NCBI RefSeq assembly: GCF_000243335.1
Contig: NZ_JH597773.1
Span: 2,323,728 to 2,387,727 of the forward strand
Source: Leptonema illini DSM 21528
Lineage (GTDB): Bacteria; Spirochaetota; Leptospiria; Leptospirales; Leptonemataceae
Length of the DNA stretch: 64,000 nucleotides
Direction of reading: 5' to 3'
Under the pieces are notes generated by a model. It had not been told where the DNA came from and ran no database searches. It saw only the letters and a list, made by a program, of their open reading frames with translations. The position numbers and the translations under genes are program-made. Below are positions 25,170-32,137 of the stretch, piece after piece (position 1 is the first letter of the stretch; each line of letters starts with the position of its first letter).

Positions 25170-26336
25170 ATGAAAAGCAAACACGTAGGACGAGATAAGT
25201 TAAATTCACAGATGGGCAAACTGTACCTGAGCTCCATCGATAAAAAAAGAGGGGCCGAGCCGGGCGAAAGCGTCACACTGCGTGTAACCGATATCCAGGA
25301 TCCGGAATTCATCTTCGTTAACTCCGCCTTTGGAGCCGGTGTGATTCCCCGCGTTCAACTGATCGACGCCGAAGGCGCCGTAACGGTGAACCCAGGCGAA
25401 CAGATCGAGGCCTTCTTTCTTGAAGAGAAGAACGGCGAACGCATCTTTACCATCTTCCCGGTGGGAGCGATTGCGCGTACCATTCTTCGCAGAGCCTTTG
25501 AAAACCGCACCGTGATGACCGGTAAGGTGCTCAAGCCGATTAAAGGCGGCTATGAGATTCAGATCGGCGACGAAACGGCCTTCTGCCCCGCCTCGCAGAT
25601 GGAAGGCGAGCCCGAGAAGAACGCTCAGCTGAAATTCCTCATCATCGAAGCGCCTGACCGCAACATCGTCGTATCTCACAAGCAGTATCTGGAAACCGAA
25701 AGACAGCGTCATAAAGAGACGATGATCTCGAACCTCGAAGAAGGATCGGTCGTGCAGGGCACCGTAACTTCGCTTCGCGATTTCGGCGCCTTCGTCGACA
25801 TCGGCGGCGGCGTCGAGGGTTTGATTCCGTTATCCGAACTGTCTTACAAGCGCGTCAATCATCCGTCTGAGATGCTGAAAAGCGGCGAAGAGATTCGCGT
25901 GAAGGTCATGTCGGTAAACTGGAAAGAGGACCGTATCACTCTTTCGCTGAAAGAGCTGCAGCAGAACCCCTGGCAGGGAGCGCTTCCCTTTCAACCGGGC
26001 GAGCTGCTTGCCGTCACCGTCGAGAGCATCCGTCCGTTCGGCGTATTTGTGAAGCTTCCCGACGGGTTCCGCGGCCTGATCCCCGCCTCTGAGACGGGCG
26101 TTCCGCGCGGCACGCCTTTTGATAAAGAGTTCCAGCGCGGCCAGCAACTGAAGGCCGTCATCATGGAGATCAACAGAGAACAGCAGAAGATCTCGCTTTC
26201 CGTTAACCGTGCGAAAGAAATGCAGGATCGCGCCGAATTCGAACAGTACATGGCCGACGGCGCTCCGAAGCAGGAAGAAGAGAACATCTCAAGCTTTGGC
26301 CGCATCCTGATGCAGTCTCTGGATAAGAAGAAATAA
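25170..26336 (+). CDS. S1 RNA-binding domain protein, RpsA-like
   Basis: 388 residues with about four OB/S1 units: two degenerate ones (about 20-95 and 108-172), then two clear ones (about 190-264, starting EEGSVVQGTVTSLRDFGAFVDIG, and about 276-355, with RPFGVFVKLPDGFRGLIP). It is shorter than a six-domain ribosomal protein S1, so it may be a second S1-like RNA-binding protein rather than the ribosomal one. CGAGGATGAT provides a ribosome site before the ATG at 25170. It likely binds RNA in the cytoplasm and could act in translation or mRNA protection. Confidence 0.85.
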   Translation: MKSKHVGRDKLNSQMGKLYLSSIDKKRGAEPGESVTLRVTDIQDPEFIFVNSAFGAGVIPRVQLIDAEGAVTVNPGEQIEAFFLEEKNGERIFTIFPVGAIARTILRRAFENRTVMTGKVLKPIKGGYEIQIGDETAFCPASQMEGEPEKNAQLKFLIIEAPDRNIVVSHKQYLETERQRHKETMISNLEEGSVVQGTVTSLRDFGAFVDIGGGVEGLIPLSELSYKRVNHPSEMLKSGEEIRVKVMSVNWKEDRITLSLKELQQNPWQGALPFQPGELLAVTVESIRPFGVFVKLPDGFRGLIPASETGVPRGTPFDKEFQRGQQLKAVIMEINREQQKISLSVNRAKEMQDRAEFEQYMADGAPKQEEENISSFGRILMQSLDKKK

Positions 26337-26353
26337 GAGATTATGACGCTGAA

Positions 26354-26384
26354 TCGTTCCCGGAAGCACAGGCAGCGGGAACGA
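26354..26384 (+). terminator. Stem-loop after the S1-domain gene
   Basis: TCGTTCCCG and CGGGAACGA pair across 13 bases, 17 bp beyond the stop. No long T run, but a canonical terminator follows at 26405. Confidence 0.6.
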
Positions 26385-26404
26385 TTTCATAACTCCTTCT
26401 CGCA

Positions 26405-26435
26405 AAAAAAGCGGCCTTTTTCTGGCCGCTTTTTT
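26405..26435. terminator. Bidirectional intrinsic terminator
   Basis: AAAAAAGCGGCC, a seven-base loop and GGCCGCTTTTTT lie between the convergent S1-domain gene and the unknown membrane protein gene. Confidence 0.93.
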
Positions 26436-26466
26436 ATTTCCGGAGCGCCTCCCCGTCGCGGACGCC

Positions 26467-27279
26467 CTACACGTAGCTGCTCAGGACGGCCTTGATATAC
26501 GTGAGAATAAAATCGGGCATCGGATCAAAGATCGCCCACTGCTCGAGCTGAATCTTCAGCCACAGTATAGCCGAGGCCGGGAAAAGAAAAAACAGGGCCT
26601 TGAATACAAGCGGGCTGCGCTGACGCCAGACTGCATCCATCCCACCTGTTAAAAAGCCAAGCGTACCCAGGGCGAAGGCCAGGCCTTCGGGGCTGAGCTC
26701 TCTCTTGAAGAAGAGCGAGACGGGAATAAAGGCCATGCCCAGATCAAAGAGATCGGCAGGCAGGCGTCGTAAAAGGCGACGATGATAGGGGCGCTTTTTG
26801 TTTTCGTCGATGCGCTTCGCCCTCAAATAATCGCGAAGCAGATCCTTTACCGTCTTATGCCTGATGTTCTGCCAGGTAAAAAGATCGCGGGTGCGCGTGC
26901 TTTCGGGGATGGCGGATTGTGTCGGCAGGCCATAGATCCCATCCAGCGATCGCAGCACGTGATTGTCGGGAAAATACTGAAAGAACTTTGCAAGCGGACG
27001 CATGCGCCGGTGCAGATCGACGACGCGGTTCGTGGCAAAATCCCTTTCCTGTAAAAGGACGCCTTTTTTGACGACGGCGATGTAGATGCGTTCGCCATCC
27101 TCGCTCGGATGATATTCAATGCGCACAAGCTCCCGCGCAAAGTTATAGTCCAGCTCGACGCTGCTGCCGTCGGGGAACTCCCCCACGTAGGTTTTATTAT
27201 AGCCTTCACGCCGGCAGGGACGCACCCGCCAGACCCGTCTGTAATCCACGCCGGGTTCTTTCAATTCTGCCTGCATCAT
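26467..27279 (-). CDS. Membrane protein of unknown function
   Basis: 270 residues. The soluble N-terminal 150 residues are mixed strands and helices (VGEFPDGSSVELDYNFARELVRIEYHPSEDGERIYIAV), followed by a basic linker and three hydrophobic segments (about 180-197, 202-220, 224-245) before a short periplasmic or cytoplasmic end. Two ATGs in tandem at the start. No family recognised. It is divergent from the bactofilin gene (87 bp between) and convergent with the S1-domain gene, so it is transcribed alone. Confidence 0.65.
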   Translation of the reverse strand: MMQAELKEPGVDYRRVWRVRPCRREGYNKTYVGEFPDGSSVELDYNFARELVRIEYHPSEDGERIYIAVVKKGVLLQERDFATNRVVDLHRRMRPLAKFFQYFPDNHVLRSLDGIYGLPTQSAIPESTRTRDLFTWQNIRHKTVKDLLRDYLRAKRIDENKKRPYHRRLLRRLPADLFDLGMAFIPVSLFFKRELSPEGLAFALGTLGFLTGGMDAVWRQRSPLVFKALFFLFPASAILWLKIQLEQWAIFDPMPDFILTYIKAVLSSYV

Positions 27280-27365
27280 ATAGAGGAACGGCGGCCCGCT
27301 GCGATCCTTGAGTTTTTTTCGGAAAGAGTTGACGGAGAGCGTCCGGAGCCGATTTTCACGATATT

Positions 27366-27686
27366 ATGCAGCTCACCACCATTCTGAGCGAAGATATCCG
27401 CTTTCGCGGCAATCTGAAATTCGACCACACCCTGCGCATCAACGGATCCTTTCAGGGCACCATCCAGTCCACAGGAGAATTGATCATCGGCGCAGACGGA
27501 AAGGTGGAAGCCGATATCAAAACCGAATCGATGCAGTTAGAAGGCGACCTGACGGGCAACGTCATCGCCGGAAAGCGCATCTCCCTGCGCCGCACCGCAC
27601 GCATGCACGGAGATCTGCGCTGCCAGGAACTTGAGATCGAAGCCGGCTCGAAGTTCACCGGCAGCTGTATCATGGACAATCCATGA
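27366..27686 (+). CDS. Bactofilin
   Basis: 106-residue polymer-forming cytoskeletal protein made almost wholly of the bactofilin beta-helix: short repeats with hydrophobic/Gly alternation (LRINGSFQGTIQSTGELIIGADGKVEADIKTE and onward to GNVIAGKRISLRRTARMHGDL). Bactofilins form membrane-associated filaments without nucleotide and shape cells; in Leptospira a bactofilin is linked to helical form, so a similar role is a reasonable inference. The stop overlaps the thrB start (ATGA), an unexpected operon partner. Confidence 0.88.
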   Translation: MQLTTILSEDIRFRGNLKFDHTLRINGSFQGTIQSTGELIIGADGKVEADIKTESMQLEGDLTGNVIAGKRISLRRTARMHGDLRCQELEIEAGSKFTGSCIMDNP

Positions 27687-28669
27687 ATCCCTCTTTGATT
27701 CTGCGCATACCTGCTACGACAGCAAACCTGGGCCCGGGCTTCGATCTTTTCGGCCTGGCCCTTTCGCTTTATAACACCATAGGATTTGATTTCGATGCAG
27801 GCGCCGATTTCCGCCTTGTCGATACGGAAGGCCGAGATCTGCCCATCGCCCCCGAAGATAATCTGATCCGCACCGCCTACGAGCATATGTATCGCAAGCT
27901 GGGCGGAGGCAAGGCCCCTGCCTGGAACGCCGTCGTAGATGCGGCCACCGCTCCAGGAAAAGGCTTCGGTTCGTCGGCGATGGCCGTCGTCGCCGGCGTT
28001 CATCTCGCCTGGGCGATGCTGCGTTCGGGCGGCATCGATTCGCTTGTCTCGTCGGTTGAAGAGGGCTTTCGCCCCGAAACACACAGCGACGAGATCGCCG
28101 GCTTTCTTGATCTTGAGCCGCATCCCGATAACGTCGTGCCGGCTCGCGTCGGCGGATGGGTGTTCTGTAGCGATACACGCACCGTGCTGCGCCACAGTCT
28201 GCCCGATTCGCTCGGCCTTGCTATTCTTATTCCCGACTATTCCATCTCCACCGAGAAGAGCCGTCAGTCGTTACCCCTGCAGATCAGCAGAGAAGATACG
28301 CTGGCCAACATGCGCGGATGTCTGCTCTGGCTTGAGTATATCCATTCCGGTCGTATCGATCTGCTCGAACAGGCTCTTGCTTCTGACCGGCTGCATGAGC
28401 CCTATCGCACGCCTTCTCTACCGGGTTATCAGGCGATGAAGCAGGCCGTTCTTCGTGAAGGCTGCGTCGGCATGACGCTCTCAGGATCGGGCCCCGGCAT
28501 CATCGTTTACTTCGATCGCACAAGACAGGAACAGCTTGAATCGCGACTGCGCGCTCTTGCTCTCGAACATATCGGTCCGGCGACGATCGTTCATTTCTGC
28601 ACTCCGGACCCCGACGGCCTTGTATATCTGAAGGCAATGCCCGGAGCGACCGCTCCTTTACAGGCGTAA
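27683..28669 (+). CDS. thrB: Homoserine kinase
   Basis: 328-residue GHMP kinase phosphorylating homoserine in threonine synthesis. Motifs: IPATTANLGPGFDLFGLALSLYN (motif 1), APGKGFGSSAMAVVAGVHLAW (ATP-binding P-x3-G-L/F-G-S-S-A) and MTLSGSGPGIIVYFD (motif 3). The 12-residue stretch after motif 2 is longer than in E. coli ThrB. It starts within the bactofilin stop codon, so it is translationally coupled. ThrC is not in the window; homoserine dehydrogenase is at 15944. Confidence 0.92.
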   Translation: MNPSLILRIPATTANLGPGFDLFGLALSLYNTIGFDFDAGADFRLVDTEGRDLPIAPEDNLIRTAYEHMYRKLGGGKAPAWNAVVDAATAPGKGFGSSAMAVVAGVHLAWAMLRSGGIDSLVSSVEEGFRPETHSDEIAGFLDLEPHPDNVVPARVGGWVFCSDTRTVLRHSLPDSLGLAILIPDYSISTEKSRQSLPLQISREDTLANMRGCLLWLEYIHSGRIDLLEQALASDRLHEPYRTPSLPGYQAMKQAVLREGCVGMTLSGSGPGIIVYFDRTRQEQLESRLRALALEHIGPATIVHFCTPDPDGLVYLKAMPGATAPLQA

Positions 28670-28734
28670 CCGGCCCTTCGCCCGGAACGAAATGAACTGC
28701 GAAGCCTCTCTATCGTCTATCAAATCAAATCAGG

Positions 28735-29757
28735 ATGAATCAGAAGATGAAAAAACTCGGAACCTTGCTTTCCCTCCTGCTGCTTGTATCGCTTGCAGCC
28801 TGCGGAAACAAACCCTATATCGAACTCGACGGTCGTAAAATCACGGAAAGCGATCTCAAAAAAGACGAGAATCTCAAGGCGCGTCTCGAACAGCTTAAGG
28901 CCTCGATCGACAAGCAGTATAAGGCTCAGGTAGAGCAGATGCTTCAGGAACTGGCGCATAAGCGCATGATCGAGAAAGAAGCGAAGGAAAAGGGCATGGA
29001 CGTTCAGGCCTACATGGACTCCATTCAGCAAACGGCGGCCCGCCCCACTCAAGAAGAGGTGGATAACTTCTATAACGATCTGAAAAAGAACGGTCAGCTC
29101 CAGGGCGCCGGCGAAGGCATTAAAAACGACATCGCCAACTATCTGGCTCAACAGAATCGCGAAGCGGCCATCCAGACCGAGATCGGTCGCCTGAAAAAGA
29201 AATATGGCTATAAGGTTCCGATGGACCGCGTCGAAGTATCGACGGTGGGCGAGCCCCTGCGCGGAAGCAAGAATGCAAAAGTAACGATCGTGGAATTCAC
29301 CGACTTCGAATGCCCCTTCTGCATGAGAGCTCAGAAGTCTACGAAAGAGCTCCGTGACCGTTATGGCGACCGCATCAGCTTCGTATTCAAGGACTTCCCT
29401 CTGGACTTTCATCAAGACGCCATGGGCGCCCATATTGCGGCAAACTGCGTGCAACGCGAGAAGCCCGAGGCATTCTGGGATTTTTTCGACGGTCTTTTTG
29501 ATCCGGCGCGCGACAAAGCGACGCTACAGATGGATTCGCTGCGAACCCGCGCCCTTTCGCTCGGCGTCGATGCAGGTAAGTTTGAAGCGTGCATGAACGA
29601 TCCGTCCATCATGAAAGAGATTGAAGACGACATCAAAGAAGGAAGCGCCATCGGCGTATCGGGCACTCCGGCCTTCTTCATCAACGGCCGTCTGATCTCG
29701 GGCGCCCAGCCTGCCGAGGCCTTCATCGAGATCATCGAAGAAGAACTGGCGAACTGA
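28735..29757 (+). CDS. Lipoprotein with helical N-domain and DsbA-like thioredoxin domain
   Basis: 340 residues. Signal peptide with lipobox LAAC (Cys23). The N-terminal 150 residues are charged helices (LKKDENLKARLEQLKASIDKQYKAQVEQMLQELAHKRMIEKEAKEKG) like the SurA/PrsA chaperone N-domain. A DsbA fold then has FTDFECPFCMRAQ (Cys193, Cys196) and the cis-Pro loop GVSGTPAFFINGRLISG. Likely a membrane-anchored periplasmic thiol oxidoreductase or isomerase fused to a chaperone-like arm. The start is either 28735 or 28747. A hairpin at 29770 follows. Confidence 0.88.
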   Translation: MNQKMKKLGTLLSLLLLVSLAACGNKPYIELDGRKITESDLKKDENLKARLEQLKASIDKQYKAQVEQMLQELAHKRMIEKEAKEKGMDVQAYMDSIQQTAARPTQEEVDNFYNDLKKNGQLQGAGEGIKNDIANYLAQQNREAAIQTEIGRLKKKYGYKVPMDRVEVSTVGEPLRGSKNAKVTIVEFTDFECPFCMRAQKSTKELRDRYGDRISFVFKDFPLDFHQDAMGAHIAANCVQREKPEAFWDFFDGLFDPARDKATLQMDSLRTRALSLGVDAGKFEACMNDPSIMKEIEDDIKEGSAIGVSGTPAFFINGRLISGAQPAEAFIEIIEEELAN

Positions 29758-29769
29758 CGTTTTCTCAGG

Positions 29770-29792
29770 CCTGCTCCGGCAATCGGAGCAGG
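29770..29792 (+). terminator. Stem-loop after the DsbA-domain lipoprotein gene
   Basis: CCTGCTCCG, GCAAT and CGGAGCAGG form a perfect 9-bp stem 13 bp beyond the stop. There is no T run, so termination efficiency is uncertain. Confidence 0.55.
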
Positions 29793-29827
29793 TTATGCGC
29801 CGCATACGAAGACCACATATTTAGAGA

Positions 29828-30649
29828 ATGACCGAAGCGCATCCATTGCAGAGGGCTTCCCGTGCTGCTCTGTTCTTTATCCTGCTTCTAACGATTTTTC
29901 CCTTTAGCTGTCTGCCTTTCGCTGCCGACCGCCAGACAACTCCGGAATCTCCAGGATCCCTGCCAGGATCCCTGATTGAGGTTATCCGCGGAGAGGCTGC
30001 TCTGCTGATTTCTGTTCCTCATGACGGATCGCTGGATGCATCTTTACCGAAAAGAGAGAGCGGAGCGGATTTCTCGCTCGACCGAGATGTGAACAGCGCC
30101 CTTCTTGCGCGCGACATCGCTGCCAGCTACGCCGGCATTCAGGGAAGCCATCCGACACTTATCATCAATCGCCTGCACCGCATCTACCTTGATGTGAACC
30201 GCCCCCGGAGCGAGGCGGCCACAGACAGCAATGCCCTGCAGATATATGACCTGTACCATCAGACCATTCAAGCAGAGACGCACCGGCTGAAGGCGCTTCA
30301 TGGCAGCGTCCTGTTCGTCGATCTGCATGCGCAGGCGACGTATCCGGCCGACTTGATGACGGATCGCGAAAGCACGGCTCTTCTCGCTTTGCAGAAGATC
30401 GCTCATCGGTATTCCGTTTACGGAATCTCTGCTATTGCGAGGGCCGATCTGTTCGAACACACCTGCCTCCTGCCCTGCTCTCTTGTGATCGCCCCTGTGC
30501 CCGATGGCTTTCTTGACGGCTACACGGCGAAAAGCGTTCGGCAGAGCGGCATACAGAGCCTGCAACTCGAGGTACACGCCCGCCAGCTACGCAACGAAAC
30601 GCGACGCAGGCAACTTGCCGATGCACTGGCACGGCTGCTGGTGCGGTAG
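29828..30649 (+). CDS. Exported N-formylglutamate amidohydrolase-like protein
   Basis: 273 residues with a Sec signal (FFILLLTIFPFSCLPFAAD). The FGase-like metallohydrolase motifs are present: LISVPHDGSL (SxPHxG), FSLDRDVNSALLARDI, INRLHRIYLDVNRPRSE, FVDLHAQA and the C-terminal LQLEVHARQLRNE (Q-x-E-x-H/N-R-x2-R). Known family members are mostly cytoplasmic histidine or Asp/Glu N-acyl hydrolases; the signal peptide points to a periplasmic or surface amidase here. The same two-repeat signal region contains a direct 12-bp duplication (29951-29974). Confidence 0.72.
   Translation: MTEAHPLQRASRAALFFILLLTIFPFSCLPFAADRQTTPESPGSLPGSLIEVIRGEAALLISVPHDGSLDASLPKRESGADFSLDRDVNSALLARDIAASYAGIQGSHPTLIINRLHRIYLDVNRPRSEAATDSNALQIYDLYHQTIQAETHRLKALHGSVLFVDLHAQATYPADLMTDRESTALLALQKIAHRYSVYGISAIARADLFEHTCLLPCSLVIAPVPDGFLDGYTAKSVRQSGIQSLQLEVHARQLRNETRRRQLADALARLLVR
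29951..29974 (+). repeat. 12-bp direct duplication inside the coding region
   Basis: CCAGGATCCCTG occurs twice head to tail, adding four codons just after the signal peptide. In frame, so probably neutral length variation. Confidence 0.9.
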
Positions 30650-30673
30650 GGCCGCTGCGAGCGTAAAATCAGA

Positions 30674-30720
30674 TTAACCGCTGAGGGCTCTGAGGGCGCG
30701 GAGACACAGATCGCAAGGGA
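30674..30720 (+). repeat. Degenerate CACAGAG/GGAGACACAG intergenic repeat
   Basis: Short purine-rich units (CTGAGGGCTCTGAGGGCGCGGA, GAGACACAG) similar to a tract at 41048-41150 and, less well, 19046-19095. All lie outside genes. The rest of the spacer (30721-30914) shows nothing further that I can identify. Confidence 0.4.
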
Positions 30721-30914
30721 AATTGGGAGAAGAGAGATAGCCCGGATAATTGTGGCTGCGTTTCCTCAGGGAAACCTCATAGCATTGAGTTATTCCTTTG
30801 ATGTGTTCACTTTGTCCTGTACGAGTCACACCCCCAAGGCAATGCTACGATGATATAATTTCATAAGACCACACGATTCGGAGATTATAAAAAAAGTCAC
30901 TTTCACCAGTTAGC

Positions 30915-31682
30915 TCAGTAATAAGGCACTTTATCCCTTTTAATGGCTGTCATCACATCGGATTTTTGTGCATTGGGTGCTGATACCAGGCGAAAGAGCT
31001 CCTGAGAAGGAGCATCGACAATATCATTCACCGCTTCAATTTCTTCCTGAGATAAAGGACCAAACTTCTCTTCAAGAAGAGAAACAAACAGATTACGCCG
31101 CTGTTCAATGATAAGGATAAATGAATTGATACGCCGAATATCACTTTCCCATCGTTGACGCATATAGCGCGCATAATCCTGTCGGCCTCCCGGCCACAGC
31201 TGAACGCTTTCGAGCTGCAAATCCCCTGTGTCAAACCGTCCGACGACCCAATTCTGACCGGATTGGCGACCATCTATGCGATGCCGTATAGTAAAGTCCT
31301 GCACAACCCCTTTGTACAAAAATACATAGTACAGGATGCTTTCCATATTTACGTAACTGCGGAACTCACCTCGCTCCTCATAACGATCGTACGTAAACCC
31401 AATGATGCGGTCCACGAGAAAGACGCGGTCATGAATACGCTTCTTAAAAGGGACAAGATATGTAAACCTGAGATTCGGGCCTTTCGGATAGACACTCAGG
31501 ATTTCTTCTTCTGTGGTTACTCCTTTCACTGGCATTCTGTCCTCACGAAACTCGAAAGACCACCCAAACGGTGCTTTCAGAATGTCACCACGGAAGCGCT
31601 GATCAAACGTCCAATTGTCGCTCAAAAAGATCGAACATCCACTGAAGAAAATTACCCCAAAAACACTTATTCCAAGACGCAT
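30915..31682 (-). CDS. Lipoprotein of unknown function
   Basis: 255 residues with an N-terminal hydrophobic stretch and lipobox FFSGC (Cys16). The mature part is beta-rich (FTYLVPFKKRIHDRVFLVDRIIGFTYDRY, YYVFLYKGVVQDFTIRHRID) and ends in helices (IRRINSFILIIEQRRNLFVSLLEEKFGPLSQEEIEAVNDIV). Four PEST-like or domain signatures were sought and none seen. AT content is higher than in neighbouring housekeeping genes, common for surface lipoproteins. Transcribed alone, divergent from the acetolactate synthase leader region. Confidence 0.7.
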   Translation of the reverse strand: MRLGISVFGVIFFSGCSIFLSDNWTFDQRFRGDILKAPFGWSFEFREDRMPVKGVTTEEEILSVYPKGPNLRFTYLVPFKKRIHDRVFLVDRIIGFTYDRYEERGEFRSYVNMESILYYVFLYKGVVQDFTIRHRIDGRQSGQNWVVGRFDTGDLQLESVQLWPGGRQDYARYMRQRWESDIRRINSFILIIEQRRNLFVSLLEEKFGPLSQEEIEAVNDIVDAPSQELFRLVSAPNAQKSDVMTAIKRDKVPYY

Positions 31683-31944
31683 AGTTCTCTCCTTCAGACG
31701 CTGACTCTATACACCCTGACGTGAGAAAACTATTCCTGCAAGTCCTTATACGCTCAGTAAACCGAATGAGCTGCATCAGCGCCTCCGCCCGTTGCATGAA
31801 ATCCATGGTCCAGGGCGGAACACACAGGCGAACCCCTGCTTTTGGCTCCCTCCGCGGTTGCAAAGAAGGCGGGCGCTCTCCAAAGGTTGTCCCCCGAAAA
31901 AAAACTGGACGCCAGAAAGATCTGTCGCTACTTCGGATCTGTAA
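31683..31944. other. Gene-free spacer between lipoprotein and acetolactate synthase leader
   Basis: Open minus-strand frames here have no protein-like features. Both promoters must lie in this stretch, but I see no strong hexamer pair. The attenuator begins at 31945. Confidence 0.4.
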
Positions 31945-32031
31945 ATGCGTTCTCTCGTCGTAAACGTAATGCTTCTTGTCTCTGTGGTGGTGCTCCAGCG
32001 CAGACATAGATGCTTTACGCCCGAGAGATAA
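31945..32031 (+). CDS. Leader peptide for acetolactate synthase attenuation
   Basis: 28-codon ORF (ATG 31945, TAA 32029) starting MRSLVVNVMLLVSVVVL. Eleven of residues 4-17 are Leu or Val, then an unremarkable basic tail (QRRHRCFTPER). A partial Shine-Dalgarno GGA lies seven bases before the ATG; an internal ATG at 31969 would give 20 codons. Density of Leu and Val codons immediately before alternative RNA hairpins and an ilv gene is the hallmark of enterobacterial ilv/leu leader peptides. Ile codons are absent, so Leu and Val would be the sensed amino acids. I infer ribosome stalling here when Leu- or Val-tRNA is uncharged. Confidence 0.8.
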   Translation: MRSLVVNVMLLVSVVVLQRRHRCFTPER

Positions 32032-32077
32032 AGCCAGCCGGTTACCGGACTCAAAAAGGCCCTCGTCAGCGTAAAGC
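32012..32077 (+). promoter_or_regulatory. Antiterminator pairing of the ilv attenuator
   Basis: GCTTTACGC (32012-32020, inside the leader ORF) is perfectly complementary to GCGTAAAGC (32069-32077). This helix encloses the left arm of the terminator while its right partner sits in the terminator loop, so it and the terminator helix cannot form together. A ribosome at the leader stop codon would cover 32012-32020 and permit termination; one stalled in the Leu/Val block (31969-31995) would leave it free. A smaller competing pair is GCTTTA with TAAAGC (32029-32034). Confidence 0.7.
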
Positions 32078-32098
32078 AGGCGGGGGCCTTTTTGTTTT
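32053..32098 (+). terminator. Attenuator terminator upstream of acetolactate synthase
   Basis: AAAAAGGCCC (32053-32062) pairs with GGGCCTTTTT (32084-32093), followed by GTTTTT. It lies 40 bp upstream of the synthase ATG and downstream of the leader stop, which is the right place for regulated premature termination. Confidence 0.88.
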
Positions 32099-32137
32099 TC
32101 GGGCCGGCCAGGCGAATAAAAAGCAAAGGAGCAGACT

